Shown here piece after piece: positions 32,148 through 44,030 of a stretch of 64,000 nucleotides of DNA. Every line of letters begins with the position of its first letter. Positions within the stretch are counted from its first letter, which is position 1. Under the pieces are notes generated by a model. It had not been told where the DNA came from and made no database searches. It worked only from the letters and a program-made list of their open reading frames with translations. Origin of the DNA: Domibacillus epiphyticus (GTDB taxonomy: Bacteria > Bacillota > Bacilli > Bacillales > Domibacillaceae); NCBI RefSeq assembly GCF_001975785.1, contig NZ_MSFI01000005.1, positions 51,944 through 115,943 of the forward strand, given 5' to 3'. The translations under genes and the position numbers were made by a program.

Positions 32148-32419
32148 TATACCCAATCTTCTCGTTCCACAAGTTCTGCTAAGGTGTTAACTGCTTCTTG
32201 TTCCTCGCGGCCTTCAGCACTGATAACGACGTCTGTGCCTCGCCCGAGCGCCAGGCTCATAATCCCCATAATGCTTTTCGCATTAATTTTTTTTCCGTCT
32301 TTCTCAAGAAAAATTTCAGCGTTGAACCGGTTCGCCTCCTGTACAAATAAGGCAGCCGGTCTTGCTTGCAATCCGGATTTCAACTGAACATTAACTGTTT
32401 TTTCAACCACTTCATTCAC
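32147..32419 (-). CDS. crh: HPr-like catabolite repression protein Crh
   Basis: 90-residue HPr paralog. The active-site histidine of HPr is glutamine here (SGLQARPAA, Q18), so it cannot take part in sugar PTS transfer, while the regulatory serine is kept (INAKSIMG, S49, equivalent to Ser46). It is phosphorylated by HprK, encoded at 50435 in this window, and acts as a CcpA co-repressor. In B. subtilis it also binds methylglyoxal synthase. Last gene of its operon, as in B. subtilis. Confidence 0.95.
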   Translation of the reverse strand: MNEVVEKTVNVQLKSGLQARPAALFVQEANRFNAEIFLEKDGKKINAKSIMGIMSLALGRGTDVVISAEGREEQEAVNTLAELVEREDWV

Positions 32420-32427
32420 TTCCTTTT

Positions 32428-33384
32428 TTATTTTTCCGCTGCCGTATGTTCTCCAGCTCGAATTTTATCCGCAATTTCATCTATTTTGCGCAGACGATGG
32501 TTGATGCCTGATTTACTGACCGCCGCGCCTGATACCATTTCTCCAAGTTCTTTTAACGTGACATCCTGATGAAGAACCCGTAGTTCCGCAATTTCACGGA
32601 GCCGATCTGGAAGTATACCCAGTCCGACGGTTTCATCAATATATTTTATATTTTCGACCTGGCGAAGTGCCGCACCGATCGTTTTATTCAAATTCGCTGT
32701 TTCACAATTCACTAAACGATTAACCGAATTACGCATATCCCTTACAATCCGGACATCTTCAAATCGCATTAATGAACTGTGTGCACCGACAATACTGAAG
32801 AAATCAGAAATTTTTTCCGCTTCTTTTAAATACGTAATATAGCCTTTTTTCCGCTCAAGCGGTTTCGAGTTTAAGTGAAATGTATTCATCAGTTCACAAA
32901 GGGCTTCGTTATGCTCCTGATATAGAGAAAACACTTCGAGGTGATACGAAGATGTTTCAGGATTATTAACGGAACCTCCTGCTAAAAACGCACCGCGTAA
33001 GTACGAACGGCGGCAGCAATCTTTAGTAATGATCTTATCGGAAATGTGGTGTATAAACGAAAATCCGTCTTCAATTATCGCGAGGTCATCCAGTATTTCT
33101 TTTGCCTCTTCTTTTAGTCGGACAATGTACACATTATTTTTTTTCAACCGCATTTTTTTACGGACAAGAAGCTCAACTTCCGCTTCATAATTATGCTTTA
33201 TTAACACATAAATACGCCGGGCAATCGCCGCATTTTCAGTTTGAATATTGACAACAAGCTGTCTGTTTGAAAATGACAGTGAGCCATTCATGCGAATGAG
33301 TGCAGATAGTTCAGCTTTCGCACAGCATCCGCTCGTTTCAATGGTGGTCAGTTCTTTTTTTGTTTCAGATGCAAAAGACAACAT
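32428..33384 (-). CDS. whiA: DNA-binding protein WhiA
   Basis: 318 residues. An N-terminal LAGLIDADG-like domain ([25 protein letters not shown] region) and a C-terminal helix-turn-helix ([25 protein letters not shown]). ATG at 33384 sits five bases after GAGAGGAG; a TTG three bases later is also plausible. In B. subtilis WhiA influences cell division and chromosome segregation. It follows yvcK by 24 bases. Confidence 0.95.
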   Translation of the reverse strand: MLSFASETKKELTTIETSGCCAKAELSALIRMNGSLSFSNRQLVVNIQTENAAIARRIYVLIKHNYEAEVELLVRKKMRLKKNNVYIVRLKEEAKEILDDLAIIEDGFSFIHHISDKIITKDCCRRSYLRGAFLAGGSVNNPETSSYHLEVFSLYQEHNEALCELMNTFHLNSKPLERKKGYITYLKEAEKISDFFSIVGAHSSLMRFEDVRIVRDMRNSVNRLVNCETANLNKTIGAALRQVENIKYIDETVGLGILPDRLREIAELRVLHQDVTLKELGEMVSGAAVSKSGINHRLRKIDEIADKIRAGEHTAAEK

Positions 33385-33408
33385 CACCACTCCTCTCGTG
33401 ATGTCCCC

Positions 33409-34371
33409 TTACCGTTTCGGGATGAGACGTACTAATATTTCGGCTACTTTCGCTGTATCATGACGAATAATGCAATCATCGTATGTGACAATTTCATCAA
33501 AAATGGCATCCAAGCCCATTGCCTGCAATTTATCGACATCAAACACAACCGGTTTCGCCATTTCTTCTTTATACCGCTCCTGAATCACGTCCGGAATCGG
33601 CTCTTTATTGACGAGAATCGTATCAATAAACGAACATTTCATATGATCGTAAATCGCTCCAACATGATCTGACGCTGTAAAATCAAGCGTTTCACCCGCC
33701 TGTGTCATTAAATTGCATATATATACTTTTTTTGCTTTCGCTGCGCATACTTCTTCCCCGATGCCGGGGACTAATAAATTCGGCAAAATACTTGTGTACA
33801 AACTGCCCGGTCCAAGTATGATCATGTCTGCTTCACGGATAGAACGAATCGTTTCTGGAAGCGGTTCAACTTTCTCCGGTGTTAAGAACACACGGTTTAT
33901 TTTTTTTCCGGAATACGGGATTTTTGATTCACCGGATACAACCGACCTGTCTTCCATTTCAGCATGGAGGACGACACTCTGATTAGCAGCCGGCAAAACT
34001 TTTCCACGCACATTTAAAACACGGCTCATTTCCTGTATTGCATGGCCAAAATCACCGGTTATCGACGACATCGCAGCAATCATTAAATTGCCTAGTGAAT
34101 GGCCCGATAATTCATTTTTTGTTGAAAATCGATGCTGAAAAAGAGATTCGACAAGAGGTTCTACGTCTGATAAAGCTGCAAGAACGTTCCGAATATCTCC
34201 TGGCGGTGGAATATTTAACTCATTACGAAGCCGTCCGGAGCTGCCCCCATCATCCGCGACTGTGACAATCGCAGTCAAATCGATCGGATGACGCTTCAAG
34301 CCCCGGAGTAAAACAGACAGCCCTGTTCCACCGCCAATAATGACGACTTTTGGCTGTGATGCATTTGTCAT
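33409..34371 (-). CDS. yvcK: Gluconeogenesis factor YvcK/GlmR
   Basis: 320 residues of the YvcK/CofD-like family. Nucleotide-sugar binding region [14 protein letters not shown] at the N-terminus, [12 protein letters not shown] and the [12 protein letters not shown] segment are all present. It is needed on gluconeogenic carbon and regulates GlmS and peptidoglycan precursor flow by binding UDP-GlcNAc. Overlaps rapZ by four bases (ATGA). Confidence 0.95.
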   Translation of the reverse strand: MTNASQPKVVIIGGGTGLSVLLRGLKRHPIDLTAIVTVADDGGSSGRLRNELNIPPPGDIRNVLAALSDVEPLVESLFQHRFSTKNELSGHSLGNLMIAAMSSITGDFGHAIQEMSRVLNVRGKVLPAANQSVVLHAEMEDRSVVSGESKIPYSGKKINRVFLTPEKVEPLPETIRSIREADMIILGPGSLYTSILPNLLVPGIGEEVCAAKAKKVYICNLMTQAGETLDFTASDHVGAIYDHMKCSFIDTILVNKEPIPDVIQERYKEEMAKPVVFDVDKLQAMGLDAIFDEIVTYDDCIIRHDTAKVAEILVRLIPKR

Positions 34372-35252
34372 GATTTCGCAGCCTTTCGTTTATCAATATC
34401 ACGATGCGTTACCCTCGTCTTGTAGCCATTCGCAAAATAATTCGCCAGATATTCAGAAAGTGCAACAGATCGATGCTGTCCGCCTGTACAGCCTATCGCA
34501 ATAACGAGCTGCGATTTCCCTTCCATTTTATAATGCGGCATCATAAATGTAAGAAGGTCTGTCACTTTTTCAAGAAACTTTTTTGTATCATTCCATTTCA
34601 TTACATATTCTGCGACATCCTCTTCCAGCCCTGTCCTCGGCCTCATATGCTCAATGTAATGAGGGTTCGGCAAAAAGCGGACGTCAAAGACGAGATCAGC
34701 ATCTATTGGGAGACCGTGTTTAAAGCCAAACGACATGACATTTACAGTGAATGACGCCTGTTTATCCGGTGAGAATTCACGCATGATCTTTTCTCGCAAA
34801 TCTTTCGGCTTTAACTTTGAAGTATTTAAGATTATATTTGCACGTCCGCGCAAATCATTTAACAACTCACGCTCTTGGTGAATCCCGTCAAGCGGACGAT
34901 CATCACGCGACAGCGGATGGGTTCTTCGCGTTTCTTTGTAACGTCGGACCAGCACTTCGTCCTCCGCGTCCAAAAAAAGCACTTTTGGGGCTGTGTTTAA
35001 TGTTTCCGCTGCTTCATCAAGTGCTGTAGATAAATGATCAAAAAATTCACGTCCGCGCATATCCATAACGATTGCCACTTTTTTCAGCTTTTGCCCGGAG
35101 TCTTTCATTAGTGTTAAAAAAGGCTGGAGCAGCGTTGGGGGCAAATTATCCATACAATAAAAGCCTAAATCTTCGAAACTTTGAACAGCAACCGTTTTTC
35201 CTGCGCCTGACATTCCTGTTATGATAACAAGCTGTACATCGTTATTTGCCAT
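34368..35252 (-). CDS. rapZ: RNase adapter/nucleotide-binding protein RapZ (YvcJ)
   Basis: 294-residue P-loop protein. Walker A is GMSGAGKT, with [12 protein letters not shown] in the middle and the conserved C-terminal [18 protein letters not shown] at 35252 is preferred over 35258, which lies only two bases from GAGAGGGG. It binds and hydrolyses ATP/GTP; the Gram-positive form affects competence, while the sRNA function is known from E. coli. Confidence 0.94.
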   Translation of the reverse strand: MANNDVQLVIITGMSGAGKTVAVQSFEDLGFYCMDNLPPTLLQPFLTLMKDSGQKLKKVAIVMDMRGREFFDHLSTALDEAAETLNTAPKVLFLDAEDEVLVRRYKETRRTHPLSRDDRPLDGIHQERELLNDLRGRANIILNTSKLKPKDLREKIMREFSPDKQASFTVNVMSFGFKHGLPIDADLVFDVRFLPNPHYIEHMRPRTGLEEDVAEYVMKWNDTKKFLEKVTDLLTFMMPHYKMEGKSQLVIAIGCTGGQHRSVALSEYLANYFANGYKTRVTHRDIDKRKAAKS

Positions 35253-35273
35253 CGTCATTCCCCTCTCTTTTCA

Positions 35274-35732
35274 TTAACTAGGGTCAAGCCGGTAGGAAAT
35301 TAATTCAAAATCAGGTGTGTATGTAAACGCACCGTATAACAAACCCGTTCCGTATACCATGTATTCAAGTAAATGACGGTCACCTTCTGCCATTGGAAGT
35401 TCTTTCAACTCCTCGATTGGCTTCCAGTGAAGGGACCCTTCCCTTGTTTCCGTCAGCGGGCTTCCATCCGCCTGATCGGCATAAAACGTAAACATCATCC
35501 ATTCAGACAGCACTTTGTCGTCTTCTTTAATAATAAAGGTGAAAATCCCTTTTACATCTGGATTACGCAAGTACAGCCCCGTTTCTTCTCGAAATTCGCG
35601 AATTACGGCGTCTCGAACAGATTCCCCCGGCTCCATTTTGCCGCCGGGGGCCACCCACCAGTTACGGCGGGGCTTCTGCATTAATAATACCTGTCCATCT
35701 TTCATTAGTACACAATTTGTGACACGCTGCAC
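35274..35732 (-). CDS. Nudix hydrolase (YvcI-like)
   Basis: 152 residues. The full Nudix box GX5EX7REUXEEXGU is present as GKMEPGE...REFREETGL (about residues 31-53). Substrate is probably a nucleoside diphosphate derivative. The start is GTG at 35732 with a GGGGGTG region upstream. First gene of the rapZ-yvcK-whiA-crh operon. Confidence 0.88.
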   Translation of the reverse strand: MQRVTNCVLMKDGQVLLMQKPRRNWWVAPGGKMEPGESVRDAVIREFREETGLYLRNPDVKGIFTFIIKEDDKVLSEWMMFTFYADQADGSPLTETREGSLHWKPIEELKELPMAEGDRHLLEYMVYGTGLLYGAFTYTPDFELISYRLDPS

Positions 35733-35774
35733 AAAAACACCCCCAGCAATCGTCGACCAACATATATTTCCTTT

Positions 35775-35803
35775 ATTATATATGTACAGAAAAGGAAGTT
35801 CAA
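35775..35803 (-). promoter_or_regulatory. Promoter of the nudix-rapZ-yvcK-whiA-crh operon
   Basis: TTGAAC (35798-35803), 17-base spacer, TATAAT (35775-35780) on the minus strand. Confidence 0.75.
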
Positions 35804-35980
35804 CGCTGCCGGGTGTTTTTTATTGTAAATGGGGGTCGTTATAAGAATTAATTGCCTGTGATGAATAGAAGAGGCAGTTTAATACCCCCGTGCCGAATCT
35901 ACAATAAGGAAGGCTGGTTTAATGCATTAAAATGAACTTATAATGATCAAAGGCTAAGAGCCCAACTTCCTGTGGTCCTA

Positions 35981-36009
35981 AAAAAAGCGCCCGGCGAGTG
36001 CCGGACGCT
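35981..36009 (-). terminator. trxB terminator
   Basis: Hairpin AGCGTCCGGC/GCCGGGCGCT with a 4-base loop and seven Ts on the minus strand. Confidence 0.8.
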
Positions 36010-36097
36010 GTGTAAACATCTGCAGGGGGCAGTTTGATTACAATTTTATTCTACCACCTGCATATTTCAGGATGGTTACGGTCATGTAAAAAATGGA

Positions 36098-37117
<1,020 letters not shown>

Positions 37118-37148
37118 TTAATTTCATTGCATTCGTCTAATACTATGC

Positions 37149-38660
37149 TCACAATAGGTGCTTCCGAATAAATTTTGCGTATTTTTGCACAGTCGATACA
37201 GAAACACTGTATTTATCAGCCACTCCAGCTTGGCTGACCTGCTCACTTCGCAATTTTCGCCATATATATTCAACAGCCGCTGCAAGACCGGCTGGTTTTG
37301 TCAACTTTGTTTTTTGATTCTGAAGTTCTAAAAAAATTGAAAACCAGATCATGAAAAGACCCGCCTCATCTTTTTTGAGAGGCCGAAAATGCCGATACAG
37401 TGTAAGAGCCGTTTCGTGTGCCAAGCGCGTATTCATTTCGGATAAAAGCGAATTATCCACTGGCATCCCAAGTACATCCGCCATATAAATCTTTTCATGC
37501 GGCTGCAAATAATCGATATCGCAAAAATCCGGGTGTGTCATCACTTCTTTTTGATCACCGGCAAGAGACAGCAAGAAAATCCCGAATAGCCGTTCTTCAT
37601 CACGATCGCCGTTTAAATAACCAACAATTGCTTCCGGATTCCGTTCAATATCACTTTCATCCGTCAAACTGCTCCATGGCTCCAAACCTTCTTTTTCCGG
37701 ACTGTCGCGGATGACTTTTTTCCATGCAGACCGCGCTGTTTCAGGATGCCCAGTAAAGTGTGCTGCATACGCTAGCCAGTAATAGAAGCCTGCTTCCCCT
37801 TCAAATCCGCTTTTTTGAAGCTTTTTCAGCCACCGGTATGCATCTTCATAACGGCCGATAAGCGCAAATGTCGCACCGATTTTAAACTGCTGATCAGGAA
37901 TAAGCGGCTGTATTTTCGCCAGTTGATCCGCTAAATAGTGAAGTGGTTCTTGTTTTTTTTCGTAAAAATAAAACACGATTTTATTGCAGATGGCATGCAG
38001 ATTTCCCGGATTTTTTTCCAGTACATCTTCAAGAACATTGTGCGCTTTTTCCGTTTGTCCGAGATAAAAATAGGCAAGCGCCAAATTGTTATAGGCCGCC
38101 CAGAAATCCGGGTATTTTTTTACCGTTTTTTCAAGATGTTCTGCTGCTTTAGCAAAGTGTCCGCTTTCTAGTAAATAACGGGATTCCTCCTGCATCTCCA
38201 TCATTTCATCCTGCTCATATAAATCATCAAATGCATCTTCATTGTCAAGCGTTATTAATTCCAGTAAATCTTCAGCATCATCGCTGTATTCACCTTTTTC
38301 ATTTAAATCCAAATAAGCCTGCGCATGACGGAACGCGTCTTTAAATGACCCGAGGTGTGCATAATTGTTCGCTAAAAAATAATGACACTCGCTCATACGC
38401 GGGTCGAGATCATCAAGCACGAAATGCAGCAGTCCATTTGACTGTTCATAATGACCGAGTTCAGTTTCAACAATGGCCAGCTGACAGGCAATAATCGGGT
38501 CAAGCGGCTCTAAATCCATTGCCCGCGAGAAATATTTTTTCGCTTTCGTCAGCTCCCGTTTTTCGAGCGCCTTCATTCCTTTTGTATAGTAAAACTCTCC
38601 TGTCGGAAAAAACGAGACGATGTTCCCTTTTTCTTTCCGGCTCATTGAGTCATTTCTCAT
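37149..38660 (-). CDS. Tetratricopeptide repeat protein (YvcD-like)
   Basis: 503 residues. TPR units start at about residue 20 (YYTKGMKALEKRELTKAKKYF) and continue to about residue 290, with WAAYNNLALAYFYLGQTEKA the clearest. The last 45 residues (SEQVSQAGVADKYSVSVSTVQKY) look like a helix-turn-helix. Function unknown; position next to trxB and the his operon matches B. subtilis yvcD. ATG at 38660 after GGAGG. Confidence 0.85.
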   Translation of the reverse strand: MRNDSMSRKEKGNIVSFFPTGEFYYTKGMKALEKRELTKAKKYFSRAMDLEPLDPIIACQLAIVETELGHYEQSNGLLHFVLDDLDPRMSECHYFLANNYAHLGSFKDAFRHAQAYLDLNEKGEYSDDAEDLLELITLDNEDAFDDLYEQDEMMEMQEESRYLLESGHFAKAAEHLEKTVKKYPDFWAAYNNLALAYFYLGQTEKAHNVLEDVLEKNPGNLHAICNKIVFYFYEKKQEPLHYLADQLAKIQPLIPDQQFKIGATFALIGRYEDAYRWLKKLQKSGFEGEAGFYYWLAYAAHFTGHPETARSAWKKVIRDSPEKEGLEPWSSLTDESDIERNPEAIVGYLNGDRDEERLFGIFLLSLAGDQKEVMTHPDFCDIDYLQPHEKIYMADVLGMPVDNSLLSEMNTRLAHETALTLYRHFRPLKKDEAGLFMIWFSIFLELQNQKTKLTKPAGLAAAVEYIWRKLRSEQVSQAGVADKYSVSVSTVQKYAKFIRKHLL

Positions 38661-38695
38661 GAAAATCCTCCGAACGTTCTATGATTAACCTTTGC

Positions 38696-38701
38696 ATTAT
38701 A
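38696..38701 (-). promoter_or_regulatory. Possible yvcD promoter, extended -10
   Basis: TGGTATAAT on the minus strand about 35 bases before the TPR gene; the -35 region is weak. Confidence 0.4.
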
Positions 38702-38734
38702 CCATAGTTCCATAGTGAAAAGAATAGATTGAAA

Positions 38735-38762
38735 AAGCCGGTCTAAACGAAGACCGGCTTTC
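38735..38762 (-). terminator. Histidine operon terminator
   Basis: Hairpin AAGCCGGTCT/AGACCGGCTT with a 6-base loop and a T-run on the minus strand, just after hisI. Confidence 0.85.
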
Positions 38763-38768
38763 ATCAAC

Positions 38769-39395
38769 TTATGCTTTTCCTTCGTGTCGGCGCGCGAGAA
38801 CGGATAGAACGTCATCAAGTGGGAGATCCTGCTCTCGAAGTAAAACAAGCAAGTGATACAGCAAATCTGCTGCTTCCCATTGCAGTTCTTCCTTATCGCG
38901 GTTTTTCGCCGCGATAATGACTTCAGCTGCTTCTTCGCCGACTTTTTTTAAGATTTTATCGACGCCTTTTTCAAATAAGTACGTCGTATAAGCTCCTTCC
39001 GGACGATTTTGCTCGCGGTCTGCAATCACCTGCTCAAGCTGCTGCAAGATCGCGTATGGCAGTGCTCCTCCGCTCTCTTCACCGTAAAATGGTTCATCAA
39101 AGCAGCTTGTTGTGCCACGGTGACACGCCGGACCAGCTGGCTCCACTTTTACGACAATCGCATCTTTGTCACAGTCAAATTGCATGGAAACAACCTTTTG
39201 TGTGTTGCCGCTTGTCGCGCCTTTATTCCACAATTCCTGGCGTGAACGGCTGTAGAACCACGTTTCACCTGTTTCCATTGTTTTTTCAAGTGATTCTTTA
39301 TTCATATAGGCGAGTGTCAATACCTCATACGTCGTCGCATCTTGTACAATCGCTGGCACAAGCCCTTTTTCATCAAACTTTACTTCTTCAATCAT
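38769..39395 (-). CDS. hisI: Bifunctional phosphoribosyl-AMP cyclohydrolase/phosphoribosyl-ATP pyrophosphatase
   Basis: 208 residues, fused HisI-HisE. The cyclohydrolase half has [14 protein letters not shown] and [11 protein letters not shown] zinc ligands. The pyrophosphatase half starts near residue 120 with [18 protein letters not shown]. Catalyses steps 2 and 3 of histidine synthesis. Overlaps hisF by four bases. Confidence 0.96.
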   Translation of the reverse strand: MIEEVKFDEKGLVPAIVQDATTYEVLTLAYMNKESLEKTMETGETWFYSRSRQELWNKGATSGNTQKVVSMQFDCDKDAIVVKVEPAGPACHRGTTSCFDEPFYGEESGGALPYAILQQLEQVIADREQNRPEGAYTTYLFEKGVDKILKKVGEEAAEVIIAAKNRDKEELQWEAADLLYHLLVLLREQDLPLDDVLSVLARRHEGKA

Positions 39396-40150
39396 CTGAC
39401 GTTAACCTCCGCATTTCGTAAAAATTGTTTTACCTCACCGACACCTGTTTCCTTATAATGAAAAATGGAGGCTGCAAGCGCCGCATCTGCTTTTGCTTCT
39501 TTAAATACGTCCAAAAAGTGCTGTGCATTACCGGCGCCGCCTGATGCGATAACCGGAACAGATACTGCATCCCCAACAGCTTTCGTGAGCGCAATGTCAA
39601 AGCCTTTTTTACTGCCGTCTTCGTCCATGCTCGTCAGCAAAATTTCACCTGCGCCCCGTTCAACCGCTTCTTTCGCCCAGTCAATTACTGTACGTTCTGT
39701 CGGTGTACGTCCACCATGCGTATACACACGCCAAGTACCGATTTCCGAATCATACTTGGCATCAATTGCAATGACGATACACTGTGAGCCAAAAAAGGCT
39801 GCCCCTTCATTAATTAAATCAGGATTGTTGACAGCTGCCGTATTTAATGAGACTTTATCCGCACCCGCCCGCAATATACGTTTCATGTCATCGAGAGCGT
39901 TAATGCCACCGCCTACAGTAAATGGAATCGCGAGTTCTGATGCAACTGCCTGTACGACGTCGACCATTGTTTTCCTGCCTTCAACTGATGCTGATATATC
40001 AAGAAAAACGAGTTCATCTGCACCTTGCTGGTCATACACACGAGCTAATTCAACCGGGTCGCCAGCGTCACGAAGCTCAACAAATTGGATACCTTTAACG
40101 ACGCGGCCTTCCTTCACGTCGAGACATGGGATGATGCGTTTCGTCATCAT
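39392..40150 (-). CDS. hisF: Imidazole glycerol phosphate synthase cyclase subunit
   Basis: 252-residue TIM barrel. [17 protein letters not shown] near the N-terminus and [12 protein letters not shown] near the C-terminus are diagnostic. It uses ammonia from HisH. Overlaps hisA by four bases. Confidence 0.97.
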   Translation of the reverse strand: MMTKRIIPCLDVKEGRVVKGIQFVELRDAGDPVELARVYDQQGADELVFLDISASVEGRKTMVDVVQAVASELAIPFTVGGGINALDDMKRILRAGADKVSLNTAAVNNPDLINEGAAFFGSQCIVIAIDAKYDSEIGTWRVYTHGGRTPTERTVIDWAKEAVERGAGEILLTSMDEDGSKKGFDIALTKAVGDAVSVPVIASGGAGNAQHFLDVFKEAKADAALAASIFHYKETGVGEVKQFLRNAEVNVR

Positions 40151-40878
40151 TGTCCCGCCACCTCAAGCGCTTCTTTTACGCTAAAACGGCCTGTGTAAAT
40201 GGCTTTGCCGCAAATGGCTCCAGATAAGCCGGCTCCTTTATGTTTCGCCAGTTCACGCAAATCGTCAAGGGAGCTGACGCCGCCTGAAGCGATCACGCTT
40301 TTGGCAGTTGCACGCGCGAGCTCTGCTGTCGCTTCCGTATTCGGGCCTGACAGCATGCCATCGTTGGCTATATCCGTAAAAATAAATGTTTCTGCACCGG
40401 CATCCGCAAACTCTTTTGCTAGATCTACCGCCTTTACCGACGATGTTTCCAGCCAGCCATGTGTCGCTACATATCCGTTTTTCGCATCGAGTCCGATGGC
40501 AATTTTGTCACCGTATGTACGAAGCCAATTTTTCACCAATTCCGGTTCTTTCACGGCAAGGCTGCCAATTATGACCCGGTCAACACCATTGTCCAAATAA
40601 TGTCGAACGTCTTCTTCAGTCCGGATTCCGCCGCCAATTTGAACGCGGGCTTGCAACTTTTTTGCCGCTTCAATTACAAATGTATCGTTAACACGCTGGC
40701 CATCTTTTGCGCCATCCAGGTCGACCATATGAATCCACTCTGCTCCCTGGTCTACAAATGATTTTGCCATGTCGAACGGTGAATCTCCGTATACGGTTTC
40801 TTGATTGTAATCGCCCTGTACGAGGCGGACACACTTGCCGCCTCGCATGTCGATTGCCGGGTAAATAACAAAACTCAT
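40147..40878 (-). CDS. hisA: ProFAR isomerase
   Basis: 243-residue TIM barrel isomerase, with [27 protein letters not shown] and [11 protein letters not shown]. Catalytic aspartates are in the AIDMRGG and FTDIANDGM segments. Overlaps hisH by four bases. Confidence 0.97.
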   Translation of the reverse strand: MSFVIYPAIDMRGGKCVRLVQGDYNQETVYGDSPFDMAKSFVDQGAEWIHMVDLDGAKDGQRVNDTFVIEAAKKLQARVQIGGGIRTEEDVRHYLDNGVDRVIIGSLAVKEPELVKNWLRTYGDKIAIGLDAKNGYVATHGWLETSSVKAVDLAKEFADAGAETFIFTDIANDGMLSGPNTEATAELARATAKSVIASGGVSSLDDLRELAKHKGAGLSGAICGKAIYTGRFSVKEALEVAGQ

Positions 40879-41513
40879 AGCAATTCCTCCGATTGTTCCA
40901 TCGCTTTTGCAAAATTGGCAAGCAGCTTCATGCCTGTCTCACTGCTTTTTTCAGGGTGAAACTGCATGCCAAATACGTTGTTACGACCAACAACTGCTGG
41001 CACTTGTACACCATAAGATGCACTTGCCAATAGTGACTCTTCATCCATTTGATTTACATAATACGAGTGGACGAAATAAACAAACCCTTCTCCTACCTCG
41101 TCGAGTACTGATGCTTCTTGATGAAATTGAAGTTTGTTCCAGCCCATATGCGGTACTTTTAACCGCTCACCATCTGCATCCCGTTCCGGAATACGCACAA
41201 CTCGGCCTTTTAATAAACCAAGCCCTTCAAAACGGCCGTTTTCTTCACTTTCTTCAAATAACAGCTGCATGCCAAGACAAATCCCAAGGAGCGGACGACC
41301 GCTGTCAACGTAAGTGTTTATAAAACGATCAAGCTCTTTTTCACGCAGGCGAGCCATTGCATCTTTAAACGCACCGACTCCCGGCAGGATAAGGCCTTTT
41401 GTTTTCGTTAATTCTTCCGGTGATTCGCTGATAATATAAGGAATCCCAATCCGATCAAGCGCTTTGCTGACGCTGAACAAATTGCCCATTCCATAATCAA
41501 TGATGCCGATCAT
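40875..41513 (-). CDS. hisH: Imidazole glycerol phosphate synthase glutaminase subunit
   Basis: 212-residue class I glutamine amidotransferase. Nucleophile cysteine in [11 protein letters not shown] and the His-Glu pair in MQFHPEKSS. Forms the synthase with HisF. Starts at the base after the hisB stop. Confidence 0.97.
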   Translation of the reverse strand: MIGIIDYGMGNLFSVSKALDRIGIPYIISESPEELTKTKGLILPGVGAFKDAMARLREKELDRFINTYVDSGRPLLGICLGMQLLFEESEENGRFEGLGLLKGRVVRIPERDADGERLKVPHMGWNKLQFHQEASVLDEVGEGFVYFVHSYYVNQMDEESLLASASYGVQVPAVVGRNNVFGMQFHPEKSSETGMKLLANFAKAMEQSEELL

Positions 41514-42104
41514 TTACAACATCCCTTTCGTTGATGGAACGCCTTTCACACGAGGATCCACCGTAACGGCTTCATCAATCGCACGTGCCAGCGCTTTAAA
41601 AACCGCCTCAATCATATGATGTGTATTTTGTCCATAATGAATAATAACGTGTAAATTAATACGTGCTTCTAATGCAAATTTCCATAAAAATTCATGCACA
41701 AGCTCCGTATCAAATGTTCCGACTTTTTGCGCCGGGAACTCGCCGCGCATTTCAAAATGAGGACGGTTGCTTAGATCCACAACGACCTGTGCAAGTGTAT
41801 CGTCCATCGGAACAAAAAAGCTGCCGTAGCGTTTAATGCCTTTTTTATCTCCCAAGGCTTCTTTTAATGCCATCCCTAGCACAATGCCGATATCTTCTGT
41901 TGTATGATGATCATCCACATCAATATCGCCGTCAGCTTTTACTGTAAGATCAAAGTGACCGTGCTTTGTAAAAAGGTCAAGCATGTGATTCATGAACGGA
42001 ACGCCTGTATCGATGTTCGACTTCCCTTCACCGTCCACCTCAAATGCGAGATCAATTTTCGTTTCACCTGTATAGCGTTTCAGCTCTGCATAGCGATTTC
42101 CCAT
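41514..42104 (-). CDS. hisB: Imidazoleglycerol-phosphate dehydratase
   Basis: 196-residue monofunctional IGPD. Two metal-binding DHHTTED/HHMIEAVFK type motifs are clear (VDDHHTTEDIG and QNTHHMIEA). The phosphatase domain of enteric HisB is absent, so histidinol phosphatase must be encoded elsewhere (HisK type in Bacillus). Confidence 0.97.
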   Translation of the reverse strand: MGNRYAELKRYTGETKIDLAFEVDGEGKSNIDTGVPFMNHMLDLFTKHGHFDLTVKADGDIDVDDHHTTEDIGIVLGMALKEALGDKKGIKRYGSFFVPMDDTLAQVVVDLSNRPHFEMRGEFPAQKVGTFDTELVHEFLWKFALEARINLHVIIHYGQNTHHMIEAVFKALARAIDEAVTVDPRVKGVPSTKGML

Positions 42105-42119
42105 TATGATACCTCTTTC

Positions 42120-43388
42120 TTATTCATTTCGCGCTTCGATCGCGCGGGCATGTGCTTCTAATCCTTCAAGGCGGGCAAATGCGGCAATTTTCGCGCCATG
42201 TTTATCAAATGCCTGCTTACTGTACATGATGATGCTCGACTTTTTCATAAAGTCATCGACAGACAACGGACCCGAGAAACGAGCTGTACCGTTCGTCGGC
42301 AATACGTGATTGGGACCGGCAAAGTAATCGCCGACCGGCTCCGATGAATACCGTCCGACAAAAATCGCGCCCGCGTGTTTAATGTCTTTCACAAGCTCGA
42401 GCGCATTTTCTGTGAGAATCTCAAGATGCTCCGGTGCTAGTTCATTGATTGTTTCCACTGCTTCATTTATCGTTTCCGCTACGTAAATGGCACCGTAATC
42501 ATCAATAGATGCACGCGCCATTTCAGATCGTGGAAGTGATAAAAGCTGCTCTTCAATTTCACGTGCCACAGATTGTGCAAGCGTCTCTGATGTTGTAACA
42601 AGCACAGCCGATGCACGACGATCGTGTTCAGCCTGCGAGAGCATATCCGCCGCAACCTCTTTCGCAGATGCTGTTTCATCTGCAAGCACTGCGATTTCAC
42701 TCGGTCCGGCAATCATATCAATGTCCACATCACCAAACACTTCCCGTTTGGCAAGCGCCACGAAAATGTTGCCAGGTCCGGTTATTTTATCGACCGCTTG
42801 AATCGATTCCGTGCCATATGCGAGTGCTGCAACTGCCTGTGCGCCGCCTACTTTAAAAATGTCTTTCACTCCTGCAATGTCTGCCGCAACGAGTACACCT
42901 GCCGGAAGACGTCCGTCACTTCCAGGCGGTGATACCATGACAATGCGGTCAACGCCAGCTGTTTTCGCCGGCATGACATTCATTAGCACGGAAGATGGGT
43001 AAGCAGCAGTTCCGCCCGGGACGTATACACCTGCTGAATCAAGCGGCGTCATTTTCTGTCCAAGAATCGAACCGTCTTCGTCCGAATACAGCCACGTTTC
43101 CCGTTTCTGCTTTGCATGGAAAGAAGCAATATTGTCTGCCGCTTCCCGTATGATTTTGATCATTACATCATCAAGCGTCTCGTACGCTTCGTTAATCTCT
43201 TCCTGTGTTACTTTTAAACTGTATAATTTCGCTCCGTCAAACTTTTCTGTATAAGCGAAAAGCGCACTGTCCCCATTTTTCCTGACATCTTCAATAATCG
43301 CACGAACTGTCTTCTGCTGGTCTTCTGTTCCGGCATCGACGGATCGTTTAATAGATAAGCCGGCTTTGACCCGTTCGATTTTTATCAT
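42120..43388 (-). CDS. hisD: Histidinol dehydrogenase
   Basis: 422-residue zinc NAD-dependent enzyme, last two steps of the pathway. Motifs include [13 protein letters not shown], the [15 protein letters not shown] stretch, [13 protein letters not shown] and [13 protein letters not shown]. Starts three bases after hisG. Confidence 0.97.
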   Translation of the reverse strand: MIKIERVKAGLSIKRSVDAGTEDQQKTVRAIIEDVRKNGDSALFAYTEKFDGAKLYSLKVTQEEINEAYETLDDVMIKIIREAADNIASFHAKQKRETWLYSDEDGSILGQKMTPLDSAGVYVPGGTAAYPSSVLMNVMPAKTAGVDRIVMVSPPGSDGRLPAGVLVAADIAGVKDIFKVGGAQAVAALAYGTESIQAVDKITGPGNIFVALAKREVFGDVDIDMIAGPSEIAVLADETASAKEVAADMLSQAEHDRRASAVLVTTSETLAQSVAREIEEQLLSLPRSEMARASIDDYGAIYVAETINEAVETINELAPEHLEILTENALELVKDIKHAGAIFVGRYSSEPVGDYFAGPNHVLPTNGTARFSGPLSVDDFMKKSSIIMYSKQAFDKHGAKIAAFARLEGLEAHARAIEARNE

Positions 43389-43391
43389 TGA

Positions 43392-44030
43392 TTATTGCAC
43401 CGCCTTTTCCTCAATTGTTTCCGTTAAACGGCTGACGAGAGTCGAGATTTCTTTATTTTTCATCCGGTAGCTGACCGGATTCACAATCAGGCGGGATGTA
43501 ATGCCGACAATCGTTTCGTATTCTACGAGGCCATTTTCTCTCAGTGTCTGGCCTGTCGACACAATATCAACAATCCGATCAGATAAGCCGATGAGCGGCG
43601 CTAGCTCAATCGAACCATTTAATTTAATAATTTCAACTTGCTCGCCTTTACCACGAAAATATGTCGACGCGACATTCGGATACTTTGTCGCAATTTTTGG
43701 TGCTACTTCATTTAATGAAGTATTCGGGAGACCTGCCACAGCAAGATAGCACGGGCTGATTTTTAAATCGAGCAATTCATATACATCACGATCTTCTTCA
43801 AGAAGAACGTCTTTGCCGGCAATGCCGACATCCGCTACGCCGTGTTCCACATATGTCGCGACATCCATTGGTTTCGCAAGGAAAAAACGCATATTTTCTT
43901 CCGGCACTTCAATGATCAATTTGCGCGATTCATCAAGTTCAGGCGGAAGCTGGTATCCTGCTTCCTGCATAAGCGCAGCCGCTTCTTCAAAAATCCGTCC
44001 TTTTGGCATCGCAATCGTTAACATTGACAT
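43392..44030 (-). CDS. hisG: ATP phosphoribosyltransferase, short form
   Basis: 212-residue short-form catalytic subunit; it needs HisZ, present next to it. [15 protein letters not shown] at the N-terminus and [14 protein letters not shown] (PRPP site) are clear. ATG at 44030 is within the hisZ stop overlap. First committed step and the usual point of feedback inhibition. Confidence 0.96.
   Translation of the reverse strand: MSMLTIAMPKGRIFEEAAALMQEAGYQLPPELDESRKLIIEVPEENMRFFLAKPMDVATYVEHGVADVGIAGKDVLLEEDRDVYELLDLKISPCYLAVAGLPNTSLNEVAPKIATKYPNVASTYFRGKGEQVEIIKLNGSIELAPLIGLSDRIVDIVSTGQTLRENGLVEYETIVGITSRLIVNPVSYRMKNKEISTLVSRLTETIEEKAVQ

Larger units (their letters stand above)
35733..36097. 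other. Intergenic region between trxB and the nudix operon
   Basis: 365 bases with the nudix promoter at the left and the trxB terminator at the right. No gene supported in between. Confidence 0.6.

Noticed and set aside
35733..35825. Distant inverted repeat AAAAACACCC...GGGTGTTTTT around the nudix promoter
   Set aside because: One arm lies upstream of the -35 and so is outside the transcript; the arms overlap a poly-A/T context. The right arm (GCTGCCGGGTGTTTTT) also matches half of the eno terminator, which looks like chance or an old terminator relic.
39465..40184. 239-codon open frame antisense to hisF
   Set aside because: No RBS and biased codons; it mirrors the conserved hisF gene and its protein has no recognisable feature.
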